Assembly: GCA_026545225.1 (NCBI GenBank) | Contig: CM048847.1 | Location: forward strand, 8,116,501-8,180,500 | Direction: 5' to 3' | Length of the DNA: 64,000 nt | Source of the DNA: Cornus controversa | Taxonomy: Eukaryota; Streptophyta; Magnoliopsida; Cornales; Cornaceae | In this document: positions 24,219-36,083 of the stretch, one piece after another | Layout of the letters: the number at the start of each line of letters is the position of its first letter | How positions within the stretch are numbered: the stretch's first letter is position 1 | Position numbers and translations under genes: made by a program | Notes under the pieces: model-generated | What the model saw: only the letters and a program-made list of their open reading frames with translations | Database searches by the model: none | What the model was told of the DNA's origin: nothing

Positions 24219-25345
24219 TGATTAAGGCTAAGCCATGGACTATCTTTGATTGGCATGGGCCATCTACCTAACTACTCTAATCTAGGGTGCAGTATGGTTC
24301 ATCTTCTCTAGGCATAATCCATCAAAGCTCTTAATAATATATTCAGTGATTACCACTGTGTAATAATCGTTCTCATGATCACAGAAAATAAGAGAGATTG
24401 AGTTCAATAACAATAATTAAATATCTAAGACAAGATAAGAAATCATTGAGATTGAATTTACAAGACTTTTATTGCTCAATTCTATAATAAGAATCCTCTG
24501 AATTACACAATCTATGCATGTATATAAAGGTCCCCAATAATTAAAACAATCAAACCATTGATGCTTTGTTAGGGCTACATGAAAACCCTAGTGGATGAAC
24601 TAGCCGCTCATGGTAGAAGAAGAAGTTTCAATTGTTGAGGAAGAATGCATCATCTTCATGAATTATGCGTATGACTTCGTTCTCCAATGGCTCTGTAAAT
24701 ATGTTTCTGTTCTCTTCTCAGCCCTCTCCGACTCTTCAATCTCTGTAATCTCCTTTAAATTCAGCCCCTTCTTCTTCACTTTATTCCCCAAGAGAATACA
24801 CCAAAGTCCTAATCCCATTAGGAATAAATTAGGGTTTCCCGCAGCACTAATCAGGTGGGTTTTTTCTGCTGACTTCGGCCGAACTTTTGACCCACTAGAA
24901 GTCCGATTTACGGAATTTTTGTGAAATACAAAACTGTGCAGAATCAAATTTCATTCAACCTAAAGCAAAAATTATGTCGATTTGGGGCTCGAAAATAAGT
25001 CTTCTAGTCCATTTTCCAAAATGGGATTAAGACTGTATTATGCGCAGATTTGGGCTTCAGGCCCGAAACCTTCTTAAGTAGCTGTAATTCTCTTGGACCT
25101 CTTTCTTGGGCTGAATTGAGTTAAAATAAATGGCTGAATGAATCTCCTTGATATAGGCTTCATCTAACCATCTTGGATGTCTTCTTTAAAAGCCCAAAAG
25201 CTTGGTTTTAACTGAATTAATCATTAAGGCCCTGAAAATACAGAAAACACTAAAACAAAGTAAAATCACAAAATAATCTATCACTAAGAGAGTAAAATAC
25301 ACAAGTTAAGAGGCTAGAATGCGTAACATTCAACGCCGATCAAGC
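24219..25345 (-). repeat. Tat/Athila-like LTR fragment
   Basis: This stretch is homologous to 47860-49285 (shared blocks around GGCATG...CATCTACCTAACTACT, CAATCAAACCAT and the end GAATGCGTAACATTC). On the minus strand it begins GGCGTTGAATGTTACGC. I compare it with Tat/Athila-type LTRs from general resemblance only. It abuts the truncated LTR B on one side and a plus-strand pol fragment on the other. No coding capacity is seen. Confidence 0.45.
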
Positions 25346-26445
25346 CACACCTACTATTTATAGTTTACAGTCTAGGTTTTAGGGTACTGGCCAGCAGGGT
25401 CAATAGATACAAGGCCATGTTTTCACATTTGCTCAGGCAAAGGATATATAGGACCATCAGTAGTCCAAGGTATTTTCCTAGTTTCTAGCTTGTGGGCTAG
25501 GGTGTTGATAGATTTGGGTGCATCTCATTCATTCATATCTACTGCGTTCGTATGTGCCTTGGGGCTAGAGGTGTCATCTCTGGAGTCGCCATTGTCCATT
25601 GATAAACCTGTTGGGGGTATAGTTTATCGGTCTTACGAGATCGAGGTTACAGGACGTCAACTAGTGTTTGATTTTGTATTGTTAAACATGACTAGTTTTA
25701 ATGTCATTCTAGGTATAGATTAGTTGTCTATGTTTAGGTCCACCATTGATTGCCTCCGTAGGAGAGTGATGGTGTGTACACCTGAGGGTGACTACTTCTA
25801 CTTTGTGGGAGAATGTGAGGATTTTAACATACCATCCTTGCATAGTTTCGATAGCCAGAACGGAGTTGGGTGCTTCTTCATTAGTTTGTTACCCAAGGAG
25901 GAAGAGGTTATGATTTGAGGAGGTTTCCACCGATAGTTTGTGACTTCTTGGATGTATTTTCAGAGGACTTGACAGAATTACCTCTGAAGCGAGAAGTAGT
26001 GTTCACTACTGATATTGCTTCCGGTACGGTACCTATCTCTATGGCATCGTACCGTATGGCATCGGCTAAGTTGAAGGAGCTGAAAGATCAATTACAAGAT
26101 TTGTTGGACAAGGGGTTTGTACGACCTAGCACGTCACCTTGGGGTGCTCCAGTTATTTTTGTGAAAAAGAATGATGGATCTTTGAGGTTGTACATCAACT
26201 ACAGAAAGTTGAACCGAGCAACGATCAAGAACAAGTATCCTTTACCAAGGATAGATGACTTGTTTAACCAACTCAAGGGTTCAAAGTGTTTTTCTAAGAC
26301 CGACTTAAGGTCGGGATATTGTCAGTTGAGGGTCCGAGATGAGGACATTCTGAAGACTACTTTTAGGACTCGATATGGACACTACAAGTTTCTAGTGATG
26401 CCATTTGGGTTAATGAATGCACCGATAGCATTCATGGACTTAATG
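25346..26445 (+). pseudogene. Plus-strand Ty3/gypsy protease-RT fragment, first part
   Basis: The frame runs from the gag-protease junction (GPSVVQGIFLV-like text near 25440) through protease, where the active site reads DLGASHSF instead of DSGASHSF (about 25507), into reverse transcriptase with [19 protein letters not shown], the DLRSGY block and [13 protein letters not shown] at 25721 replaces a tryptophan and a frameshift lies near 25915. Coding stops at 26445, where a solo LTR is inserted, and resumes at 29511. It belongs to the same broad lineage as element A but lies in the opposite orientation. Confidence 0.85.
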
Positions 26446-29400
26446 TGTCACGCCCCGGAATCCGGACTGCCGGGACTCCCCGGACCGACCCGAATCCCGA
26501 GTGTGAATCTATCCATTAAGCCCTAATGGATCATATTAACCTTTCATTACCATGGAAGCCTAGCCACTCACTTGTAATTACCCATGCACAAGTCAACATC
26601 ATCTAACCTCTATAGCCTCAACTATTTAACCCTTCGAATGTTTGTATCCCACAAATAATAATACATAACTACTTGTGAGTTTATAATCAATGTCTTAAAA
26701 TGCAACCATTGGAAAGAGGGTTTAAAAATACACAATTTCAAAAAAAGAATCATCAAAATCCGATTTGAAACGAAGGAGATATGCCTCTTTGAAGTTGGAC
26801 AAAACACTGTTTGAATAGTGCATGCTGTAAAAAGGGGATCGATAGCCCAAGGTCGACCGAGGCTGATTTCTTGGGCTTTTACAGGGGCTATCAATCGCCG
26901 TAAAAGAGGGCGATCGATCGCCGTAAATCCCTAGTGAAATTTTGCAACACCAATTTAGCTACAACTTCACCCTAACTTCAAATTCGAATATCTCACAATC
27001 TATAAGTCCGTTTGACCCGAAATTTGGCATGGATCATCCTCAACATGTCTAGCATCCAACCCAATTAGAATCATCTAAAAATACCAACCAAAACCCGAGT
27101 TATATCTAAATCAATGACTATGGGTCAGAAATTAAACCCTTGCACTGTTTATGCATATCTTCCTCATTTTATATTCAAATAAGGCCCATGACCTATCAAA
27201 TTGAAGCTAATACAATTATCCTTCTATAAATATAAATTCCATCCATGCCATAAACTCAAAATGGACACTTTTTGGCACGTGTCCCCCCAATGGTTACTCT
27301 AATGCCTTAATGGTCATCAAGTATATTCACACAACATGCATTTAACATTTGAAATGTAATTTCATCAATTTTTCCTATCATCTTCATTCAAAAACTCATG
27401 CATACATGTATTCCATAATCCATTAACTCATAATTATCCATACAAGAAGTCATAATCCAAGAGAAAAATGGTCCTATGGTGCCATACATCTCCAACACAT
27501 ACACTTTTCTCAAAAGGTACATACCATTTATATGGTTTTCCAAGTTTATAGTCATTACAAGAATTCATGCATAAGGTTCAAAATGCGAAAAATTCTACCA
27601 TGACTACAACTAGATCATTACCGTGCCACAAGCCGGCACAGATAGCTAAATATACAAATATCCAAAATGTATCAAAATGCTACTAGAATTCCACTTGGAC
27701 ACTTAAGTCCCATCCGTTATTGGCACCTTATCTGTAAAAGAGTTTAGAATAAAGGGGTGAGCACCACTACGGCTTAGTAGAGATACCCCAACCCTCCTAA
27801 GTGCCGACCCGACACGACCTACATGGATGCATGTCACAACATTTCACATATCATTCAACATACGTCATGTCCATTCACAACAATACATATATATATATAC
27901 ATATAGGTGCATTAAACACATATCATGCTTCATAATTCAAAATGAAATAAATAGTCATACGCTTGTCTCTCTCTCTCAGACTCAACTCAATATCCTAACA
28001 TGATTTTTGACCAAATCACTTAACCAAGACACTTCTCACACAACTACAACACCGTCACCGAGAATTTACATCCTCCAAGGTGATTGTCCCACCACAACCG
28101 AGGATTTACCTCCTCCAGGTGGTTATCGTCCCACCACTACCGAGAATTTACATCCTCCAGGTGGTTCGACCCAGTATTTGAATTCTCACCGAGTATCTAC
28201 TCCAAGGTGATTATCCCACCACTACCGAGGATTTACCTCCTCCAGGTGGTTATCGTCCCACCACTACCTAGAATTTGCATCCTCCAGGTGGTTCGACTAC
28301 TAAACTCCCTCACCAAGTATTGACCTACTCTAGGTAACTTGGTCATATTCTCCCCGTTTCCTCACAACGGTCCCACTTTTGAACTTCGAACATATTGAAA
28401 TCAAGTACTCAATATTCATGCTTCACAATGCATTATCTAGTTATAAGGGAACATAGCATGTATTTCATATCCGCAAAAAAAACCACACATAGCACATATA
28501 TGTACAACACATGCATATAACCTCCCATATACATACCACTTCAAATTAGCACACTTTACTCATGCTACACTCAATGCATAACTTTAGCACATAGAACTAA
28601 CATGCATTCAACCATCACATATTCCACATATAATCACATATATATATCATACATTTCATATTTTTCACATATACCCCAAATTGAGCACATAATCATACAT
28701 ACTCACAATTTCCCCAATTTATACACTTTGAACCCACATGTTATACTCAATACAAGGTATACAATTTTGCTAAGAATGGAACTCAAGAGAAGTAGAACAC
28801 ATACTTCCCACCCCTCTCACCATCCTAAAATATGCAAAACACAACCTACACCCTTCTCCTCCTCCCAAAACCCTAGAATCAACAATTAGAAGAGAAGAAG
28901 AACCCCTACCTCAAAATCCAAGCTTAGAAGTGGAAGACCCAAATTTCACTAAGCTTCAAACTCCTCCAATGGAAACTTTCCACCAATCAAAATGAAGAGG
29001 AGAGTGAGGGGAATAACTTTTGTTCTTGGCTTTACCCTCAAATCTCACTTCTAGGCCCTCAAAAGTTAGAGAGAAGGAGAGAAGATGGACTTTGTAGAGA
29101 GAGAGAGAGAAATTTGGATGTAGAGAGAGAGAGAAATGAAATCTAATTTTTTCCCTCTTCTTATACATATATATCATATATACATCATATATTTGTCCCT
29201 TACAACTAAACCCTCCACCTTTTCCTTATTTGCTCCTTGTTATGGCCATTTTTCGCTTATTCGCAAACTAGCCTTTCCTCTTTTTCTAAAACTTCACTTA
29301 GGTCCTTGAACTTACATCTATACCCCCACGACACTCTCTAAAGTTCATAGTTATTTTCCTGAGTTACCCGAACCCATTCCGGTTCCTCACCCATAACCGA

Positions 29401-29510
29401 AAACACAAAAAGATCATTTAAGTCGACTAAGCATTTCATTAAGCAATTAATCATGCTTGAAAATTCACTTAACATTTAGTCATAATTCAAAAAAAATTCA
29501 GGTCGTTACA
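26446..29510 (-). mobile_element. Solo LTR (family D) inside a reverse transcriptase gene
   Basis: It is 3065 bases, starting TGTCACGCCCC and ending CAGGTCGTTACA, flanked by the five-base duplication TAATG (26441-26445 and 29511-29515). No PBS, gag or pol is present, so this is an LTR left after recombination between two LTRs. By its termini the sense strand is probably minus. It carries a minisatellite at 28050-28320 and a palindrome cluster (GCGATCGATCGC) near 26820-26930. ORFs such as 28007-28210 are read-through of the minisatellite. Confidence 0.92.
28050..28320. repeat. Minisatellite in solo LTR D
   Basis: About six units built on ACCGAGAATTTACATCC followed by TCCAGGTGGTT. Unit ends are complementary (CCACC/GGTGG, GAG/CTC). 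It corresponds in position and plan, not in exact sequence, to 2640-2850. Confidence 0.72.
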
Positions 29511-29625
29511 TAATGAACCGAGTCTTCAGTGTTTATTTAGACAAATTCTTAGTAGTGTTTGTGGACGACATTCTCGTGTACTTATCTTCCATAGAGGAAC
29601 ATAAGAGTCATTTAAGGACTGTATT
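29511..29625 (+). pseudogene. Plus-strand Ty3/gypsy RT fragment, second part
   Basis: Directly after the solo LTR the RT frame resumes with the catalytic block VFVDDILVYLSS (about 29555-29590) and continues to about 29625, where similarity to RT ends in a sequence I do not recognise. With 25346-26445 it makes one interrupted gene. Confidence 0.85.
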
Positions 29626-29880
29626 ACACCTCAAAACAAGTCTTCATACTTCTATTTCATCATTAAAAACCCTTGGAAAATCATTTCCAAGCATTAAATT
29701 GATAAAATAGAAAGGAAAAAAAACTGATCCAAAAAGACCCAGTCCTTACACCTCATATGCATCGTATCCTCCAAACTTCCAATGTGACCTAACACATCAC
29801 AATCAAATGTTAGGTGGTGACTCCAAACATTCGTTCCACTTGCCCTATTCAATTATAGGCCCTAGTAACCCTGTTGTGAT
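29626..29880. other. Unassigned sequence between RT fragment and solo LTR B
   Basis: No frame and no clear repeat match within the window. The last five bases (GTGAT) are the left target duplication of the solo LTR that follows. Confidence 0.5.
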
Positions 29881-32800
29881 TGTAAGGACCGGGTTATTTT
29901 TGACCGATTTTGGATGATTTTTGGATGAATTTTCTTTTTTTGAATTAATTAATTTTGGAAGGGTGTGAATCTATATATATATAAATGGAATTATATATAA
30001 TATAGATGGAAGATGTGGACATTATATATATAAATATATAGGAGTGTATATATGAGTGGAGGGAGTACCTATATATATGTGTGTGGATATATATATACAT
30101 ATTGGGTTTGTACGTAATTATAAAAGAATAGAGGGACATATATATTTATATATAGGTGTGGGGAAATACATGTGAATACATGTATTAGATGATGTTATAT
30201 ATATATATATAATATAACATGTGGATGAGGGTGTTTGACCAAATAAAAGGACCACAATAGAAGAGTGGGTCGGCTGGGAGAAACAAATAAAAGAAAAGAG
30301 GAGAAGTGTGAATCAGCTGATAAAGAGAGAAAAAGAAAAGAAGAGAAGAAGAAAAAGGAAAGTAAGAGAGAAAAAGTAGAGAGAGAGAGAGAGAGAGAAA
30401 TTGAAGGAGAAAAAGAAGGGACTCATTCCGGCGGCCCTAGCAGCGACGGTGGAGGTCATTTCCTGCAATGGTGTCGACGGTGACTGTGATTACTCATGGT
30501 GGTGCTATTCGGTGTCGCACAGTGGCTCAATTTGGCTGGGCTGTTTGCGACTGGGTGATGCTCACGGTGGAGCTTTGGCCTAGGCGACGGTGGTGGCTGG
30601 CTTGCCGGTTGATGGCAACGGCTGGGGGTTTCTTGGCCGAGGTTTGTGGGTCTGGTAGTAGTGGTTCTCATGGATGATTCTGGGTCCTCTTCTGGTAGGA
30701 TTGGCTCGACTGGTTTGGTGGAAGGTTGGGCAGAAGATGGTGCCTCATAGTGGTACCGAAGGGGCTGGCATGGTGGGTGAGTTTTTGGTGTTGAGTCTTC
30801 TCTTGTGCTCATTGGGAAGGTGAGTTGGGTCTGGTCTTTGGGTGTAGCTGGGTTCATGGTGGTGTTGTGTGGCAGATAGGTCCAATTTTGTGGCCTTTTG
30901 GTGTTGCTTCAGTAGGTGGGTTCCGTGGTGGTGGCCTGGAATGGCCTGTTTGGGTGATCTCGGTGTGGCCATGGCAGGCTGGCTGTGATGGTTGGCGATG
31001 TGGATGGACAATGGTTGTTTTGGGCTATTTGGCAGCAAGATAATGGCTCGATTAGGGGCTGTTTTAGCTTGGACTTGTAGAACTTATGGTGGCTGATCAT
31101 GGAGGTTGAATTAGGGTTCGTCTTTGGGGTCTGCAATAGTGCCAAAGCTTGGGGCTTTGATTAGATGGTTTTTGGAAGACATGGTGGTGTCGGCCATGGT
31201 GTTGGCTTGGTGGGTCTTGCATAACAGGATGTTATGGCTTGTGTTTTGGGTTGGTATTTTAATTGGACTCATACAATAGTGATAGATGATGGAGGTCACA
31301 TGGGCTAATGTATTATGGGTTGTGCAGTTGGTCCTTTGATTTGGACCTAGACATTTAATTATAGTGGGTTGAATTTGGTTTATTGATTGGGCCTTCTTAT
31401 AGTGATGATGTATATATATTATATAGATGATGGCTATTAAGTTGAATTGGACCCAAGACTTGAATTGGGTTAAGGTTGTGTTTGGGCTTGAAGTGGGCTA
31501 CCATAATTTTGGAGTCCTGTTTGGACTTATTATAATTTTTGCATCCAAAGGGGAGTTGAAGACCAATCAATTGGACTTTGGAATTGAGTGAACGGAACTA
31601 GACCGGGACATGGAAATGAACCGCATTGCAGGCGCGAGCACATTAAAAAGCGGGACCTAAGGTAAGTTGATTCTTGCCTCTATCTCCTACGTATATATTT
31701 TATTATGTTGGTTAATTTGCATATGTTTCTTAATTTGATCATATGTGGTGTTTGTATATATATATGTGCATATATATATATAAAGGTGATTGTGTATATA
31801 CGTGGGATGTGAATAAATATATATATATAGGAGTGTATATATATATATATATATTTGGGATATGAAAGCATGTTAAATTTAGATGCTTCTTTGCATTGTG
31901 ATATGCATGTATAGTATAGATTAAAGTCTATGAAAAATATGCTAAATAATACATGTTTAGCTATGTGTTGTCTTGTATGCATGTGTGGCTTTTATGCATG
32001 GTGTTAAATATATGTGTGGTTATATATTTGGGGTGGTAGTAAAAATGCATGCTAAATATGATTATAGTATTGGCGAGCATTTGAGAAGCATGGTTATGAT
32101 GCGCTAAGTGTTATGTATGTACATAATACATATATGGATGACAGAATATATGCATGGTTATATATTGTGGATGAAAAGCATGCTAGTTACTTGTAATAAA
32201 TACATGCCTTGAGTGGAAGCATGATTATATTTATGCTAGTATAAGTGCATATAGGACTTATATGCAAGATTGGACATATGTGCTATTAATGTCGATTGAT
32301 ATGATTGTATGTTTATAAATGCCTTAGAGAAATTTATAAACATATTGGAATTGATTTGTGAATTTAGTGAAATGTGAAGGATATATGGTTATGTGAAATG
32401 TGGAGGTGTGAAGCATGTTCATTGTAACTGCACATGATGCTTAAATGGGAATTTGTATGAGTGTGTTCTTAAATACCTCATTGGTTGCAAATTATGAAAG
32501 TACATTTGATAAAGTTGTGGGGTTCATATTCATTGGTATGGTGAGGGAGGCAAGCTCAATGTGAACGGTGGAATCTATATGGTAAAATGGCGAGGTATTC
32601 CGGTAAAGGTAACCCTCGTGAGATATTCCGGTCAAGGTACCCTCATGGACTAATGTGTAGTGAGGTATTCCGGCAAAGGTAACCCTCAAGAGGTATTCCG
32701 GTAAAGGTAACCCTCTATAGGTGAGTTTGGTTGTCCACGGGAATTGGAGACCAATATGTGGGGGAGGATGAGGGAGTTATGCATATCATGTTGCATTCCA

Positions 32801-33779
32801 CCTTGCTTATGATATGGTTGTGTTGTATGCATAATTTCTCTACATGTTAAATGCATTTCATTGCATCTGAGATTGCTACTTGTTGAGTTGGGAGTGTGAT
32901 GATCGATTTGCATTGTTTTATGTAAATGCTTAGACATATATGTTCTTTATACATATTGATGCTGGATGTTTATTGCTTTCAAGCGTGTTGAAAATGATTT
33001 CGAAAATCATGTGTACTAGATTTTTATGCTTATATGTGCTAGAACTGCCATATGCATTGTTGGTCCATGTATGCTAGGTGGAGCATGATTTAAATATTAT
33101 GATATATTTAAATGTGTATGTTTTTGAGAATATGTGAGGATTAACCTACTGCAGTAGTGATAGTATGGTTCGGCATACCTTGTTGGGCCTTTAAGCTCAC
33201 CTCTTCCTAGGTTTTGTAGGTATTACTGATTACGGAGTCTGTTAGGGGAATGATAGTACCGGGTTGCGAAGGCAGTGACTAGATTCCTTAGAATCTGATT
33301 TACATCCTGGATATTAGCTAGATGTTGTACATTTGAATTAAATGTAACTAGACATTGTATATTGGGTAATTTATCCCAGCTGTACATTTTATTTGATGTA
33401 TGTATATGAGACGGACATTCAAGGACTGTGACATATTTTTGATTGTATTATGCATGTTGTAGGAATGTTGGGGGGGGACACGTATCCAGAAGTGTCCATT
33501 TTGAATTTATAGATATGAATGATGGGGGACACGTGCCCAAAAGTGTCCATTTTTAATTTAAGATGTGAATTAGTGGGGGGGACACGTGCCCAAAAGTGTC
33601 CATTTGAATTTAAGGTGTGAATGACGTATCAGGATCTGATTTATTCAAATGGGTGATGCCCAATTTTCTTGAAAATAATAGGAAATTGAGATTATATGAT
33701 CAGGTGATGATTATATCGTGAGGGTGATCTCCCAGAGTTCACACCCCAGTTCTTGGGACTCGGGAATCGGGGCGTGACA
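29881..33779 (+). mobile_element. Solo LTR of family B, plus orientation
   Basis: It is 3899 bases from TGTAAGGACCGG to GGGGCGTGACA with the duplication GTGAT on both sides (29876-29880, 33780-33784). It is an inverted relative of the LTRs of element B and is uninterrupted at the site where element A sits in the other copy. It contains the repeat array (about 32590-32720), a purine-rich GAGAGA/AAAGAAG stretch at 30260-30420 and a TATATA run near 30195. The long proline-rich minus frame at 30456-30857 equals the chance frame at 7733-8416 in its relative. Confidence 0.92.
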
Positions 33780-33784
33780 GTGAT

Positions 33785-34106
33785 ACATGTAGAGTCTTTC
33801 ATCGACAGCTAGCAGATATGAGGACCCGCATGGGTGCAGTGTCATGCCCCAATTTCTGACCCCCAGAAGAGCATGGGAAATCGGGGTGATAGAGTCAAAC
33901 ATCTACCTCTCTCATATTCAATCTCGCTCTGATATCACACTTTGATACCAAGCTGTCACGTCCCAAAATCTGAGTCACTGAAATCCCCATTCTTAGGCCC
34001 GAATTCGGAGAGTGAACCCATCCATTTAACTATATGAATTATCCCAAAACCTTAAAACTGCAGAAGATAACCATACACACATGATTACATACATGTATTC
34101 TCATTA
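33785..34106 (-). repeat. Chain of LTR-end stubs and primer-binding sites
   Basis: On plus, TGTCATGCCCC at 33840 starts a stub of an LTR end, followed by a spacer and a primer-binding site (CTTTGATACCA, 33940-33950), then a second LTR start (TGTCACGTCCC, 33954) that breaks off at 34106 against the gag-protease of another element. No coding. Its plan equals 1239-1372. Confidence 0.55.
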
Positions 34107-35800
34107 TTACTCATCACCATCAACTAGTAGGCTCGCTAAGAAATGTCCAAGCCCTCTCCGATCACTCAAACCATGCGAAGATGATAAGTAGAAGTCATCC
34201 CGCTCCCCCACAAAACATATACTAATACCCTCTGGTGTATACAAAGTCACTCTACCTCGATAACAATCAATGTTGGCTCTATAAGTCGATAGCCAATCCA
34301 TACCCAAGATTACATCAAAACTAGACATCTTAAGAAGGATGAAATCGAACACTAATCGATGGCCAGAAATCTCAATCTCGCAAGATCGGCACACATCACT
34401 CAAAACCACCCTACCACCAACTGGCATATCAATGGATAAAACCGAGTCCAAAGATGACACCTCCAACCCCAAAGCACAAGCAAATGCACATGAAATGAAT
34501 GAATGTGATGCACCCGAATCCACTAAAACCCTAGCCCATGAGCTAGATACAAGAAATATACCTTGGACTACTGACAGTCCTGCCGAGGTCTCTGCTGGAA
34601 CAAGAGTAAAGGCACGGCCGTGTGATCTCTGGCCCTGCTGTCCCATACCCTGATGTGCAGACTGCTGACTAGGAGCGCTAGACGCGGCTCCTCTTGCTGG
34701 TGCCCGTGAACTCTGAACTGAAGGCACGGTCTGTGGTGGTGGCAATGCCCTATAACCTGACTGTGAAGTAGCAGGTTGTGTAGGACGCTGCGAGTACCAA
34801 CTCCACCTTGTGCACCCTTCTTCTGTGGGCAATTCCAACTAATGTGTCCCATCTGCTGACAATGAAAGCACCTCCTGCCTGTCTCTATAGTGGCCTGTCC
34901 CTGTGTGCACTCAGCCATTTTGTGTCCCGACTTCTAACAATTGAAGCAAACCACTCTAGATCGAATAGATCCAGTAGGTATAGGTACAGATGCTATCGAT
35001 TGGCTCTATTGTCCTTGTGACGACGAGCCACCATCCCTTCGACTCTTTCTAGCATGATTGTCTGGAAGGGGACCAGTATTCCTGATTTGGTTCTTCGCTT
35101 CCTTTATCCTTTGATTGTCATTGCCGAACCCCTCAGCTACTAATGCCCTTTCTACCACCGCTGCATAGTTGGTGAGACCCAGAATCCCAACTTTATCTCG
35201 CAAATAAGGTCAGAGACCCCAAACAAATTGTTTGACCTTCAAATCTTCTGTTGGAATCATCTCCTTTGCAAATCGAGCTAAAGATGTGAACTTTGTCTCA
35301 TACTCCATTACAATCATCGTACCCTGAGTCAAGTTGAAGAACTCTCTCCTCATACTATCTTTCACCGTTACCAGGAAGTACTTCTCAAGAAAGAGTACTT
35401 GAAACATGTCCCAATCCATCGCCTCGATGTCATGGTAGTCTCCAATGAATTTCCACCAACGACTGGCCTCATCTATAAGATAATGAGCAGCCACTTTCAC
35501 CCTCAAGTCCCCATCTATTTCAAGCACAGTAAGGAGCTTGACAATCTGATCCAACCAGTTCTCTGCCACCATTGGATCGGATCCCCCCGAATAGGTTGGT
35601 GGACTGTGCTTCTTGATGTGCCCCAATGCCGTTATCATCCGGCTAGGAAGAGCTGCTCTTGGCGGAGCTTGTGTCTCCTCTTGATTTTCCCTTTGAGTTT
35701 CCCTTGCAATTTGCCGCGTGGTATCCATGTCACGCATAAATTGCTCTCCTCCAACAGGAGCCACTTCTGGTGTCCTCTCGCGAGCTCTTCTTGGTGGCAT
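34107..35800 (-). pseudogene. Element C gag and protease
   Basis: Gag starts at ATG 35798-35800 (MPPRRARERTPEV) and keeps the capsid block (ASRWWKFIGDYHD, LNLTQGTMIVMEYE). Two CCHC knuckles lie near 34935 and 34870; the first has a TAG in it and the second (CFHCQQMGHISWNC) is intact. A frameshift follows near 34830, then protease with VDSGASHSF (about 34520) and DVILGMDWLSTY. Coding ends at 34107 just after SLLVDGDE, where the RT part is missing. It is a close sister of element A, and shows which bases in A are mutations. It also has a stop at 35210-35212 in GLRP...RDKVG. Confidence 0.88.
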
Positions 35801-36068
35801 CCTTCTATATGGATGACAAGGAGATATTTAGAATTTGTGCATTAATCTATTGGACCAATTCACATCATGCATACTAAACATGCTAAAGCACTTCACAAAT
35901 AGCATGTTGTGTTAACAATTTAGCACATAAAAGTTTCCAAGTAATATGCACTTAATCCCTAACTTATACTCATAACCTCAATTCACAATTTTAGAAGCCA
36001 TCAAGTCCTTTCAATCCAAAATGTGGCTTAACCCTCCCCATCGTCCTAAGGTATTCAAACCCGGTTAA

Positions 36069-36080
36069 GCTCTGATACCA
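36069..36080 (-). other. Primer-binding site of element C (tRNA-iMet)
   Basis: The minus strand reads TGGTATCAGAGC exactly, 3 bases from the LTR terminus at 36084. The leader from here to the gag ATG is about 270 bases and has no frame of its own. Confidence 0.9.
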
Positions 36081-36083
36081 AGT

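Noticed and set aside
24610..24924. 104-codon frame
   Set aside because: It falls in the Tat/Athila-like LTR and has no relative; the homologous copy at 48600-48900 does not keep the frame open.
28050..28320. Possible CRISPR array
   Set aside because: Units are contiguous, imperfect, without unique spacers, and lie inside a plant LTR; it is a minisatellite.
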